Shown: piece by piece, positions 48,959 to 61,429 of the stretch
Layout: each line of letters begins with the position of its first letter
Position numbering within the stretch: position 1 is the first letter of the stretch
The notes under the pieces: model-generated
Database searches by the model: none
Seen by the model: the letters and a program-made list of their open reading frames with translations, nothing else
Told to the model about the DNA's origin: nothing
Made by a program: the position numbers and the translations under genes
Origin: Leucaena leucocephala
Lineage: Eukaryota; Streptophyta; Magnoliopsida; Fabales; Fabaceae
Assembly: GCA_037074615.1 (NCBI GenBank)
Contig: CM073547.1
Span: forward strand, 3,782,001-3,846,000
Length of the DNA stretch: 64,000 nt
Reading direction: 5' to 3'

Positions 48959-51267
48959 TTAGACTGATAGACACTAAAAATCTGATGTTATATACGGGAT
49001 AAAACTCGGGACCTTTCATTTAATATATAATTATAGGAAAATTTTTATATTATTAAAATATAAGATTATTTGACCATAAAGCAATGTAGTTTGTAATTGC
49101 CAATTTATTTATAGTAATATTTTGTAGGAACTTACACGAAACTTAATTCAAATAATTATATTATATTATATCTTTAGTAAAAGCTAATCAAAATAATATT
49201 TATTATTGTTTTTTTGAATTTTTTGTTCATCATGTTACATCATCTTCTGCACTAAATGAAACATATTGTTTTGAATATAGTAAGTTCGAATAATTACGTG
49301 GTATCACAAATATTGGTAGATGAAAACAAATGACGGAGTTGAGTAGCAGAAATTGGACTGGACATTTATGGATTGTACTAATGAAAAGAAATCCGATAAT
49401 ATTATATATATATATATATATAGATCTGTTACATGATCAGCATTAATTAATTTTATATGGTGAATGATATTAAATATTAATATATTTTTTAATACTACTA
49501 AAGTGAAAGAAGCTTGAATTCTAAAATTTATCAATTACGTAGTAAGCTTTTGGGAGCACGAAGTATCAAAGTAAGAGATAGAAGATGACAGAATTAAGAT
49601 CGCTTTCATATTCTTGTACCACAAAATGGTTAGCTTTGAAAAATACTCCACAAGAGTTTACCAAGTCAGAGATAAGAGAGATGAACACAATGATAGAGAA
49701 CTTTTTAGTCATCAGCAACATTTGTTGAATTCCTGCCTTCTAGACTTCAAAAAAGATTGGATTGACTCACGATTATACCACCGAGGGGTTGATGAACATA
49801 TATTTGTTTTATAGCACACATCCCTGCAGTATTCAAGATAAGTGCAATTAGTCAATTAATAAAACTAATAAAAGGTATTTTAGCAGCATGACCTTTCATA
49901 TAGCAGTCCGCTTATTAAAACTTTTTTAGAAAAGAAGTTTGTTTTGGTACAAAAAAAATTAGGTAGATTATGCACTGGTCTCTACTAATGGCAAGGTACG
50001 AGTCTAGGGTTCAGAGAATATTTATAAAAGATTTATGAGATTGTCTATCAAAAAAGCTCTTATAATGATAGAAAGAATCAAACTTACATATTATAGGATA
50101 TAAATTTATTCCTTATGTAAACTCTCATATATATATATATATATATATGAATTTATAAGGCTCATAAATGATGTTATAATTTAAAATATTTATACTGTAT
50201 TTTTTTGTGCCTTTATGAGATGATCTGGTTACATCTACATTACTGTGGGAGAAAAAGAAGTATGAACACCTATATCATCCTACAATCCAAATAGCTTAAG
50301 TTAATTAGCATGCGTAATCCGATTCCAATATAATAAATCGTTTTGTTCATATTTCACAGTAAATATACTGTTGCGGCTTTATCTCAACCTCTTTCTAAAT
50401 TTTTTTCAGGCTATGCCGAAGTGAATTTCTACCAAACAATTTACATAGAGAATTTAGTCTTACTCAAAAATCTGCACCTATATCCTAATATATATAGTCA
50501 ACTGAATTTTCTTTATTAAGATTTTCACACCCATTATTTTCTACAGGCGGCTTCGATTTGCTCGTCAAATCCTTTCTTATTAAATTATTTCACTTTATTT
50601 TTATACATAGAAATGAAACTAACTAACAAGAATTCAGTGTTCTTTAAATAAATCATGCTAGGAAAATTTTACAACTCAACTGAATTTAGAGTACTTGATG
50701 ATACGATTTTAACACAATATTTTTTTTTAAAAAAAAAATACAAATCCATTGTTAATTATCCGATCTTCCAAAGATAAATATATACTTCAAAAACATTTCT
50801 TGATCCGAGTACCCCTTAATTAACTTATCACTAAAAGATAATTTACTATTTATCTTCTGAGGTGGAAAACCACTGAAAGCTACCCAAAAAGAATCAGAGT
50901 CGACGACTCGTTGCCATCTGAATTTTCTGAATCATATCTTTTTGTTTAATTGCTGGTTGGCTTCATATATAAATAACACTCATAAATGCTTTCAAAGCTT
51001 GAAATATTAATTTTCATATTGTTGAGAGGTAGATGAGAAGAATGATATTAAAGTCAAAAGGTTCAAAAAGCCAGTCAGGTTTAAGGAAGCCACAAAAAAT
51101 TGTCAAACTTATCAAGCTAGCCCTTTTAATTAGCGAAAAACTTTATAGCCCATCCACGAGTCTCTATTCATATGCTTTTAAACCAAGTTAGGTTATCTGT
51201 ATAATGAAGGGTCAATGTTGTACCCCCAGGCCACAACTAACTTTAAATTCTAAGGCTACATATCTTC
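43823..51267. other. Long gene-poor AT-rich region
   Basis: I find no recognisable gene. It contains AATT palindrome runs (about 45838-45864 and 47896-47932) and (TA)n tracts at 45475-45497, 48911-48955, 49405-49422 and 50129-50149. Two stretches of lower AT content (44430-44900 and 49540-49820) have short open frames but no motif I can name; the second may be a gene or element fragment. Confidence 0.45.
48911..48955. repeat. (TA)n microsatellite
   Basis: About 45 bp of perfect TA repeats. Confidence 0.9.
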
Positions 51268-51626
51268 GGTATAACAACATGTATAAATAATGGCCTAATG
51301 GGAAACAAAGTGAAATAATACTGCAAATAATAAACTTTAGTATATTAAATATATTTAATATATATATATATATATATTTAACAATATCATAAGGTTTTTG
51401 TAAGTGATATTGATCTCAATTTATTTGGATCAAATTATATCATATCATATAGGAATATATATATTTGGTATAACACCATATCATATATCTATATATAATG
51501 GCCTAATAGGACCAAATGAAATAGCACAGCAAATAATAATGTACATTTTAGTATATTAAATCTATTTAATATATATAATATATTTTAATAATATCAGCAT
51601 TCAGCAGGTTTTGGAAGTCATATATG
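51268..51626. repeat. Local direct duplication, two units of about 150 bp
   Basis: Units 51268-51412 and 51463-51626 share GGTATAACA, TATAATGGCCTAAT, GCAAATAATAA, TTTAGTATATTAAAT and TTTAATATATAT followed by AATATCA and GGTTTTTG or GGTTTTGG. They are diverged tandem copies without coding capacity. Confidence 0.6.
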
Positions 51627-51874
51627 TATTCAAAAATCGAAAGATGTGTATTAAAAAAAAAAAAAGGGTCCTAGACCCTAAAATCATTTTCCCTCTATTT
51701 TTTTTGTTGGGGAAGACCCATTTATGCCAAACAAATATAGTTTAGGGTTAGGAGTTATGAAGAAAAAACCCACACCAAAGAGTTGTCAAATTCTGGATTA
51801 AAGAAAAAACAGAGTAGTCAAAGAGTTGAATTGTGGTTATTAATATCATCGTTTTGTTCTTTTCCCCCAAGAAA

Positions 51875-52105
51875 AAAAAATTACTTGATGAAATCCTTCT
51901 AAGTCTAAAGAGAGAACTCCTACAGTCCATACAACATCTCTGTTCCTATGCTTCAAGGAGTTATTATTAGTTAGGAATTTTGACCATAGATTATTCATAT
52001 TTAAAAGAAATGACATCTCGCTTAAAAAAAGAACATATCGCATGAAAAGCATACCAATACTAACAACGACTCAAAAATATATATCAAGGTCGTGAGTAGA
52101 ACTTA
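51875..52105. repeat. Dispersed repeat, copy 1 (3' flank of the K+ channel gene)
   Basis: It matches the copy inside the channel intron (53592-53764): TTACTTGATGAAATCCTTCT, TAGATTATTCA, AAAAGAACA, GCATGAAA and TCAAGGTC, in the same orientation though with block order shifted. Origin unknown. Confidence 0.55.
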
Positions 52106-52299
52106 CAAGTCAATCAGCCCATTCATTGGATTCCAATCCCTAACAAGGAAACTTCTATTATATAACTTTACCCATTATATGACCAGCAACCTTGTTTCTT
52201 TTAATCATACTATTGGCAACATATCTTCTAACTCTGAAATCCAGCAAGATGTACTCATCAGACAACTTGCCAAATTACACAGGCCACAAAACAAAAACG

Positions 52300-52302
<3 letters not shown>

Positions 52303-52330
<28 letters not shown>
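52303..52330. repeat. (TA)n microsatellite
   Basis: About 28 bp of TA repeats in the 3' flank of the K+ channel gene. Confidence 0.85.
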
Positions 52331-52515
52331 GGTTTCTTGTGTTGTATTCATCTTCAACATATACTCCTTATCTCAATGTTCATGATGAAGGGCCAGGGAA
52401 TGAACAACAAAATGAATCTAGACAACATGATATTCCTTCTCTTCAATTGATCATGTTGGTAAAAGACACAAAAATTTCTGGCACTTGAAATAACCATACT
52501 TAGGTTCTTATATTA

Positions 52516-54858
52516 TCAATCATTAGCCTCCCTGAGGTTAGCAAGCTTTATATAGCCACGTTCACCAGTATCTAGCTGATCAAACTTCTCGCCAACCAGC
52601 ATGATGTCTTTCTCAGACAGTTTGCCCATCTCCTTGAGCTTGTATATAACAAATTCTGATTTACTGCAGGTCCAAAATCAAAATAATAGTAAGAGAAATC
52701 ACAGGATGTGAGTCATCACATTGAATCAAAACAAACAAGCATAATTCAGAGTTTGAACTTCTTAGGATGTCCAATGGGGATGTTAAAGATATGATATTCA
52801 AGGAAAGATACCCAAAATGAATATGGAAATAGTAAATATATGTGATTCCAAACAAACAAAGGAATCTATGACAAACAAGCCAAAGAATCCGTAAACACAA
52901 AGACAGCTTGTCTTTCTCTGAAAGAGTTACCTATATAATTGTGTGATAGTAATTAAGATCCAAACGAAATCACAAAGGGTAGATCAAGAACAAGATCGTA
53001 GATAAGTTAGAATAAACCAAGGTTGATTACATGTTTGTAGAAACATGCATTGCAATGATTGTTATAAAGTAATGTTATTTACTTATTCGTATGCTAGCGA
53101 ATGAAAAAGATGCAAGCTTTTAGGATTTCTGTCCAAGGATGCGTGGGTGATCTTAAACATCAAATAAAGCTGCTAGCCAATAAATGGCATTAATTGACAT
53201 TTGCTTTTCTGATATAAAAACTCATTATATAAGCAATAGAGATTCTACTATGCCCACTTTTTGGCATCCCTTTATATTAAATGGTTTAGTATAATTGTTC
53301 CTAAACTGTTAACTAATTAAAGAAAGCATAATATGGCAACATGGACCAAATGCAACATACAAGAACTGAGTCCAAAAGAAAAGAAAAACTCAAAAAAGTA
53401 ACATGCATATAAACAAAAACCTCTTCTTTTTTGTATATAGATGTTTTTTCCTATTATGTCAAGCATCCCTTTAAAGAACTCCTTTTTTTTTGGAATAGAA
53501 AGTCTATAAAAAATCATGCAAAAGAGAAAAAACAGAAAGTTCAATAATTTTTGTCTATCAAATCAACTAATCTCCTAAAATCTAAGGGGGGTCAATTGGG
53601 AAAAAAAATACATCAAGGTCATGAGTAGAATTGACAAGTCAATACTTGTTACTTGATGAAATCCTTCTAGGTCATGAGTTAGAAATTTTGACAATAGATT
53701 ATTCACAATTTAAAAAAGAACACATTGCATGAAAGCTTGCCGGTATTAACAACAATTCAACATTTAGAAGATAAATATGCAGAGTGCATACCTCACACAT
53801 CCATTATGGTCTAAGTCTGCAGCAAAAAACTCAGAAACACTCATATCATGACCAAGAATCCACTTTGCCATTCTTCTATTCCTCTTATCCACTCTTGCCT
53901 CAGTTAAATAAAGAAAGGCCCTAGCAACTGCAAGAGTCGATAAAAGCAACCAAATTGCAGCAAAGATGCGACCAGAAAGTGACTTAAAAGCCTGGTCACC
54001 ATAGCCAACAGTTGTAACTGACATCACAGAAAGATAGAAAGAATCCATCCATGTAAGTTTTTCCACATAATGCATCACACAAACACCAACCCCAATACAA
54101 AGAACCACAACCAACAACGCCAAGGCCACCTTCATCCTAATCCTCATCCTCCCTTTCTTCGCATCAATTACATACGATCTCTTCATTGTCTTCAACAAGT
54201 GACTCTCTTGTAAATCAAGAACATGACACACCATCCCACCGAGCAATATGTCGATGAACCCAAATCCCACCAATACAAACAGAATAGAAAAAAGCTTTGT
54301 GGCTGTACTAGCGGGAGTAATGTCACCGTATCCTATTGTGCACATTGTCACGACACAATAATAGAGCGCATCCACGACAGGATTAGTCTCGATTCCGGTA
54401 AAACTATGACGATTGAGAAAGTATATAACGACCCCCAATGATAAATAAATAACAAGCAGAATAGCCGCTTGGCAAACAATTGAATTTGAACTACATTGAG
54501 GTTTAGGCTCAGAGCGTTGGTTGAATTCTTTGATCACAGACATAGCCGGTGCCGTTTGACAGCGACGAACAGAAGGGTTGGAGCATGGTTTTTGGGGTAA
54601 TTTGGATTGTGATTGTACGACAGTAGCTAAAAGATCGTGTGAAGAAGAAGGTTGTCCTGGGGAATTAAGCGAGAGCGTGAGTGCTTCAACTAAAGCTGCA
54701 GAATCTCTAGGAGTCGAGGGGCCAAAGATAAGACGGTCCTTAATCTCCGATGGGCTTAGAGGAAGGACCACCTCGTCATTCTCTGTCAGAGGCGCCAGAT
54801 GCAAAGGTGTATGACGCTTTCTGGGACTGTAATATGTGAGAAGAGGCTCGTTTTCCAT
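52516..54858 (-). CDS. Two-pore K+ channel (TPK family)
   Basis: Two exons (minus): 53792-54858 and 52516-52663, joined by a GT-AG intron; 1,215 nt, 404 aa, close to the size of Arabidopsis TPK5. The cytosolic N-terminus carries RRCQTAP (98-104), resembling the 14-3-3 site region of TPKs. Four membrane segments (about 127-148, 187-209, 241-262, 297-318) flank two pore loops with the selectivity motifs TIGYGD (174-179) and TVGYGD (283-288). The C-terminal EF-hand loop 348-359 has all canonical ligands (Asp348, Asp350, Asn352, Gly353, Glu359) and is split by the intron at codon 356. A second, degenerate EF-hand follows (LDTGERGYIKLAN). TPKs are K+-selective channels, mostly of the vacuolar membrane, gated by Ca2+ and 14-3-3 proteins. 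The gene looks intact; vacuolar versus plastid location cannot be decided. Confidence 0.93.
53592..53764. repeat. Dispersed repeat, copy 2 (in the K+ channel intron)
   Basis: Second copy of the repeat at 51875-52105. It lies wholly in the single intron (52664-53791), ending about 25 bp from the donor side. Confidence 0.55.
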
Positions 54859-55252
54859 TTCCGGATACAGAATTATACGTGAATAAGAAGGGAACTTTAC
54901 GATTTGTGTTCGTATAAATGGTTCCTGGCGGAGGAATGATCAGAAAAACAGAGCCAAGGCCGCGTCTATTTGGCGGTTGAAAGCAGATGGGGCGAAACGT
55001 AGAGGAGTTGAGATGCGACAAAACGAAACCTTTCCCCCTTTAATAAAAAAAAGGTAAATGGATTACTGAGTAAAATAAGATTATATTAAATAAAAAAATT
55101 ATATTTAAAATTATATTAAATTAAAAAAATTATAAATATAATTATATTATAAATAAGATTAAGATACGGATATAAAAAATAAGATTATAATATTAAATAT
55201 TATCACCTCATAAAAGCACTAAATATTAAAATTCTAAATAAATAATCGTCTT

Positions 55253-55530
55253 TAGTTTAATTTAAAATTTTAGTAAATTAATTTTTTTACCATTTATTTT
55301 TCACATTTTCAGTACTCATTTTTTAAATTATTTTATTAATCATCTTAGATGTTTATAATATTCAACTTCTATAATTTTAGTATTAAAAATGATTAAAGAT
55401 AAGTGTTAAAAATATCTAAGATGATTGTTAAAAGTATTAAAAATGAGTATTGAAAATATAAAAGATAAATATAAAAAAATTAACTCAGACAAATTTTAAT
55501 ACTTTTAACAATTTTAAATTAACAACGCAT
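55253..55530. mobile_element. Long inverted repeat (fold-back element)
   Basis: Arms of about 95-120 bp. The left arm has TTAATTTTTTTACCATTTAT, CAGTACTCATTTTT and AATCATCTTAGAT; the right arm has the reverse complement of near-identical words (ATCTAAGATGATTGTTA, AAAAATGAGTATTGAAAA, AAAAAAATTAAC). The loop is about 20 bp. It would form a stable hairpin if transcribed. It is most likely a MITE; a small-RNA role is untested. Confidence 0.6.
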
Positions 55531-56436
55531 TGCCCTATTTGCAAGTAAATAATAGACACGTACTGCAATAGACATAATGTGACGTACCTGAAAATGTATC
55601 AAGTTAGATATTATATTTTTTTATTTAAACATATTTATTTAATAAAAAATTAATATTTATAATTATAAAAAAGGAATTAAATTTTTTAACTCCCTCCTCC
55701 TATTCTTATTCTAACTAACTATAGAAATCTCTAACTAATTAGCTAAATTATTTTAATTAATTATAGTTATTAAGGATAATTTTGATATTATATATAAAAA
55801 ATAATTAATTTTAACAAAATTTATTATTATTTTCTTCGAAGGATTATAACTCATGAAAAAAAAAGGAGAGAATGATAATTGTTGAAATGATTTCATGTAC
55901 TCTTAAGGTCTAACAAAACAAGAAACTAGTGCCTTCTATCTTAATTAGAAGACTATATTAATTTTTTTAAGAAAATTAAATAAATTAATTATTTATAGCA
56001 TATGTTATATAATTTTTTTATAATAAATAATTTATAAATTAAATAAATTAATTTGATAAAATATATATATACTTTAAAATATTTTTTTAATCTCTAAAAA
56101 AATGGTCAATTATCATAGCTATATTTGGGACCATGGTAAAAATAATAATGCAATAATTACTTTATAAACTTGGACTATTATAGGAGAATCACAACTCTGA
56201 TTTATAATTTAAGAAATTAAAATTAAAATTAAAGAAAATTTAAAGGATAAAAGCTTTTATTAAACCATTTTTCTTACAATATTTCTTACCAATACAATAT
56301 TTAAAAATATGGCACGAATTACTTAAAAACTTAAAAGAGAATAGAATTTGGCTCTATTCCTGTGCTTCGGCTTCTTATGAATTGAAACTCTTACTTGTTT
56401 TTTAATATATATTTTCTTTTTATCAAAATAAATAAA

Positions 56437-56700
56437 TAAAAGGTAAAATAATATTTAATTTTTTAATTTTATTTCTAAAAAATAACCAATATCTTAATTT
56501 TATTTATAGTATAATCTTACGTATAATCTTTTTAATTTAGTGTAATTCTTGATATTTAAAAATTAAATTATAGATAAAATTATACTAAATTAAAAAAATT
56601 ATAGGTAAGATTATACTAAATTAAAAAAATTATAGATAGAATTATATCATAAATAAAATTATAATATTAATTATATATAAAAATAAAATAAAAATAAAAA
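56437..56700. repeat. Inverted repeat with an internal minisatellite
   Basis: A unit of about 33 bp (ATTATACTAAATTAAAAAAA-like, then TTATAGATA or TTATAGGTA) is repeated about three times at 56575-56650. The left part carries the reversed form (TATAGTATAATCTTACG, TTTTTAATTTAGTGTAAT). A shorter related array is at 55076-55150, beside the fold-back element. Confidence 0.5.
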
Positions 56701-59317
56701 TATTGAGTTATATTTTATCATGAATAAATAAATGAAAAGGACAGGATAAAAGCGACGGGCTATTTACTTTTTAAGTTTTTCACCCTCACACTAACAAGAA
56801 GCAGGGTGCACAAATCAAACAAAATTATCAGTGCGGTTTGGTTCAAAAAATAGAAGAAAATATAACAAAATAATAATTATAAAATATTTATTGGCTACAT
56901 CATGAAAGAAATGGTAGAATGAAATTTATATTTTACATTAAAAATAAAAGAAATTGTGAAATAATACTTTTAACTCTACATCAGGACCAAAAAAAAAAAC
57001 AACGAGAGGCATAATGTCTAAATATTAATTCATATAAAACATAGGTTTCTATAAATTAATTTTTGTAAGCTGAAATGCAGTCAAGTCAAAGTTGGGTAAT
57101 TACCTAATTTGTTACAATATATTATAATTATATAAAATTCTTTACTATATCAACCAAACACCTTAAATTAGTAAAATACATCATGAAATTGAATCAAACA
57201 TGCCTTTACAAATTATTAGCAAGTCTTTCAAGGGTCACATCCTTGCTTTGTTAATATGAAAGTTATGAATATTAGCAAAAAAATAAATAAATGTTACAAT
57301 AAAAATAATAGAAGTTTAATACATTAATCAGCAATTCTTATTCATACAAAACATTCTTGTGGTACTGCTTTCAGAAAGACACAACACAACACAACTAGGT
57401 TAGGGTATACAGTTGCGTTCATCCCATATTAAGGGACTTGTTTATATAACGTAACAATCTTTTAAAGGAAGTCTAATGTACAATTTGAAAGTAAAACTTC
57501 AACTTCCGTACACTGAAGAACAAAACATCTTGGTTTTTTAATGAAAATTATTATCTACTAAAATGCCAAGGGTGTAAACTTTAGGTTTAGGGTGTGTTTA
57601 AATTATATGCTGAGGATAATATATTTTGAGTAAAATAGATTTTGAAAAATTATTTTTTTAAAAAAATATATATCCTTAATTTATATCAAAATTATGGTTC
57701 TGATAAAAAAATTAAATATAAAAAGGGGGGGGCGTTTGGGTAGCTTTTGCCCAAACTATGGTTATGTCTCTAAAAGTATGATTAAAAAAGAAATATTTTT
57801 TTTGAACTCCCAATTCTTATTATAAGATTGCCTAAATATGATAGTATGTTTTATTTAAAGGATAAAATTTATATTAAAACTACTTATATTTATCAAGTGA
57901 AGTTCTTTAATTATATTTATTATTTTGTTATACTTATGTATAGTTATATATTTGTAAATTTATTTATAAAATTCTAGTAGATTTTTATATCAACTTAAGG
58001 TAAATTTTTATATAGAAATTTATTATTTTATTATTGTTATTAGTTAAAATTAAGTTTTATAAATTTTTATATGAACACTTATTATTATGTGTATATATAA
58101 ATTTACCTCTGAAGTTAATAATAGAAGTGTATATGGGTAGGGCTGGGTAAGGTAGCCCCCTGCCCGAAAAAAGTATACACTGTATTTTGTAACCTAATGC
58201 CCGGCCCTACTTGGTAAAAACCCTAACTATTTTGGGTTAGGTATGGGCGGATTGGGCATGCCCAAATCATGATGTCCTGCTCATATTGTGAGAAAAAATC
58301 TATAATTATGAATTTATAAAATAATATTATATTTATATCTTTAAGAGTTAAATAATATTCATAATCCACTAAAAATAATATAACAAAAAGATAGTAATTA
58401 AAGTCTTGAAGTATATTGCATATATAAAAAAGAAATATTGAAATATATAGGGGTAAGATATTTGTAGCAACACCAATAATCAAATGTTTGGCAAGTAAAT
58501 CATATGAGCAACTTTAGCATCTACATAAATACAATAGTTATGTACAATACTTTAAAAATAAGCAATGAGAGTTGTCAGCTAAAGTAAAATGTGTAAAATT
58601 ACAAATAAAATAAGTTAAGAAAAAAAATAAAAATATGAGAATTTTTTTTTAAAAAAAATGTATATATAGGGCTGGGCCAAATGCATATGGTGGCATACTT
58701 TACCCAGTGCCCTGCCTGATATTTGGCCCGACTCTACTCTACCTAAATATATTTTGAACAACTTTTTTTAGACTAGATTAAGCGATTTTTTTGCGAGTTT
58801 AGATAGACGTACTAAACTATAAGCATTATAAATACTCCTACTTAATAATATAAACAACTCGATCTAAATTTTGTTACTGTTTAAATAATTAATTACATTT
58901 ATTAAGGACAATTTTGAGATACAATGTTTTGATACATGTATGCTTTACACAACTGTTTGATTGTAACAAAAACAAAATATAAGGGTAGTTACATCAAGAG
59001 AAATATTTACATATTGTGAAAAATCCGTTGCAATCAAAACTATATCTTTTAAGTATTCTGAATTTCAATTGACAAAATGTACCTTCAAGTATTAGAAATT
59101 TTAATTTGTCCTGAGCCACTCATCAAGTTGTGCCTAGCCTTACACTCAAACTCCCATGCGCTCTTCATTTCGTGTGTATTTTTGAAGCAACCAGGCTATG
59201 GCAAATTTAATAGAATTGGAATTCCTCTGAAAGCTTGATTCTATTACACCAAACAAAACAATACAAAAATTCCACCTTCTTAAACGTCCAATTCCAATGT
59301 AATAAACAAAAGCAGCA

Positions 59318-61070
59318 CTACTTAAGATAGGTGGATGAAACCCATAATAAAACATATGTTATCAATGATGACATCACTTCAAAAGTTCTTGGTCCCTTAA
59401 TTGTAGGAATAGGAGGAATTACTGACACCATCAAGAAAGTTCCTAATAGCCAGGAAAGAACAAAAGAGCCAGCCCTGCACAAAGCAATCGAGTTTGTGGT
59501 TAAATCCTATGTTGTACAACAGTAATACAATTATCATGCTGCAATTATTTATATCAACATAGGGATGATAGATGTGCATAAAAAAAAAAAATCAAGAACC
59601 ACGGTTTAATTGGGAATACACCATAGTTATGCATAATCATAATAATTTAGGGAAAAATGCAACATGCCATCCTTTACATACCCATACAGGAAGGTCCGGA
59701 CCCTGCTTTTCAGCCGATCGTGTATAAAATACATTGTAGCTATCAGAGATATTAAAACCTGAAGTGTTGGCCCTTCCTCGGTTGGAAAGAGAACCGTAAG
59801 AGCTCCGAGTAACAAGAATGCAACGGATGTTTTTACAATGAACTTTGTGGATGGCGTTTGAAATCTGCTTCTCACAAACTGAACAGCCCGAGATTGATTT
59901 ACTTCCCTCATTTTCTTCTTCAAGTCAATTTTTGGGTTCCTCCGCTCATAGAACTTTTGCATTATAATTTTGTCATGTGCTGATTCAATTGCATCCACAC
60001 TTGGCTTGTGCCCTGCATATTTTTGAATTAAGAAGTTCCTTGCTCCTTGAATCTCATCTTCAGAAGCTTCCTTGCTAATTCCAAGTCGTTTGTATGGGTC
60101 CCTCACATTTATTCTTTGAAAGACAGCTGAATTAGCAACCAATGAGTAGAAATTAAACTTAAAAAATCATAATTATAGTTATGTACAGACACATGGATCA
60201 TAATCAAGGTTTTTGAGTATCACATGCATGACTTGGAAAAGATAATAGAAGAATTAACTAATATCAACGAATAAAAAATTCTAATATGACATGCAAGTAA
60301 AAATATTGCAGAGAATTCAACAAGAGGGATAAAACTCATTCAATGACATTCTGTATGGCACCATCCACCACCAATTCTGCAAAAATGCTCAAGTTTGAAA
60401 GAACTTTCTCCATTATCAAGATAGCTACCTTTCCTAGAAGCTTCAACAGCACGTCTATACTTTAATACCAGTGCTTGATGCCGTTTCAGACACTCGAAAA
60501 GCTCAGTGATGTCGTTCAAAGACTTTGAAATGGCCTAGTTGGTTCAACTCAATTAATCAATAAACAAAAGCACTAGAAAGCTCCCAATCTTACTGTCTCA
60601 TTTTTCCTCAAAATATATCTTCCAGAGAAATGGGTCTTCCTGACTTGCATACCAGTTTTACAATATCAAGCCTTTGCAATAAAATCCACGATAATGTTAT
60701 CTAGAACCAAAAAACCATGAAGAAACAAAATTTACCAGAAGATTCATTTGTCATATCACCATAAGAAGCATCCATGGCACTCTTAACCAACTGCATTTTC
60801 CGGGCAGCATGTCTTAATCTAGACGCCACCAAATTGATCCTGCAAGACAAGTTACAGAAAAAATGTATCAATTATCATTTCAACCACGCAAAACCCTAAT
60901 TTCAAGTTCAAATCCAACAGGTGGTCATACTTTTCTACTTGGAGAACGTGCAGCTCTTGCTTAGGCTTCCAAAACCCAGAAAAAGCTGTAATTTGGGAGC
61001 GGGGTGACCCCAAGCGAGAAGGAAGCTGGAGACATCTTGAGGGGCAACCACTCAATCCGGATAGTGTCAT
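59318..61070 (-). CDS. CPP1-like (DUF3353) J-like chloroplast membrane protein
   Basis: Four exons (minus): 60931-61070, 60736-60839, 59682-60126, 59318-59474; 846 nt, 281 aa, all GT-AG, frame continuous. The N-terminus (MTLSGLSGCPSRCLQLPSRL...) is Ser/Arg-rich with few acids, like a plastid transit peptide. A J-like region follows (DPYKRLGISKEASEDEIQ at 91-108, then ARNFLIQKYAGHKPSVDAIE) that lacks the HPD motif. C-terminal hydrophobic segments are KFIVKTSVAFLLLGALTVLF, LQVLISLIATMYFI, SFVLSWLLGTFLMVSVIPP and SSLITYVLLWVSSTYLK. Relatives of CPP1 (chaperone-like protein of POR1) help hold protochlorophyllide oxidoreductase in plastid membranes. The MDASYGDMTNES segment before the J-like part suggests the At3g51140-like branch. 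Function beyond the family is inferred. Confidence 0.9.
60429..60534 (-). other. Exon-like ORF inside intron 2 of the CPP1-like gene
   Basis: A 106-nt segment bounded by an acceptor-like AACTAG and a donor-like AAAG|GTAGC. In phase 0 it encodes ISKSLNDITELFECLKRHQA, then LVLKYRRAVEASRK. It is amphipathic, coiled-coil-like and richer in GC than the surrounding intron. It ends in phase 1, which would join in frame to exon 3 of the host gene, but exon 2 does not join to it in frame. I do not recognise the family. It could be an alternative first exon, an exon of a nested gene, or a fossil. Confidence 0.35.
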
Positions 61071-61429
61071 TATTACAAATTATATTTTAACTAAAGGAAC
61101 CGTTGAAGCTATGTAAAAACAAAAATTATGGCCTGAAACTGAAACAGAGATAAGTAATCAACAAAAGCAGCGACGAGGCTTGGGAGTGAGGTAGATTAGG
61201 GAGAGACTGAGAGATTAGGTAGAAAGTGAGAAGATAGAGAGGGATGGGAGAGACGACCCTCAGGCTAGGACTCAGTACTCTGGATTTTACGGCCGAACCC
61301 GCGCCCCACCGAACGCAGGAGGGTGGAGAACTGGAGATTAGGTTTTACTTCATTTTGTCTTTTGGAAAAGACCAAAATGCCCAAAAACAAGTTTTGTGAT
61401 CACAGGCTATGAAAAACATATTATTTGTC
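61071..61429. promoter_or_regulatory. Leader and promoter side of the CPP1-like gene
   Basis: A purine-rich, GC-richer stretch (61140-61330) next to the ATG is consistent with a 5' UTR and core promoter. A copia LTR remnant begins about 360 bp upstream of the ATG. Confidence 0.4.

Larger units (their letters stand above)
54859..59317. other. AT-rich spacer, no gene seen
   Basis: The left end (54859-55030) holds the K+ channel leader. Further right are inverted-repeat and minisatellite structures (55253-55530, 56437-56700). Two GC-richer patches with GGGCTGGG and GCCCGGCCC-like words (58130-58265, 58665-58745) look like transposon ends but were not resolved. Confidence 0.4.

Noticed and set aside
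52092..52488. Overlapping 97-98-aa frames containing a Tyr-Ile repeat
   Set aside because: Produced by a (TA)n microsatellite; the rest is 3' flank and repeat sequence.
57725..57765. Short palindrome with GGGGGGGG and GCCCAAAC words
   Set aside because: Too short to separate from chance or a worn transposon end.
58130..58745. GGGCTGGG and GCCCGGCCC-like patches resembling hAT ends
   Set aside because: No clean inverted ends or target duplication could be fixed by eye.
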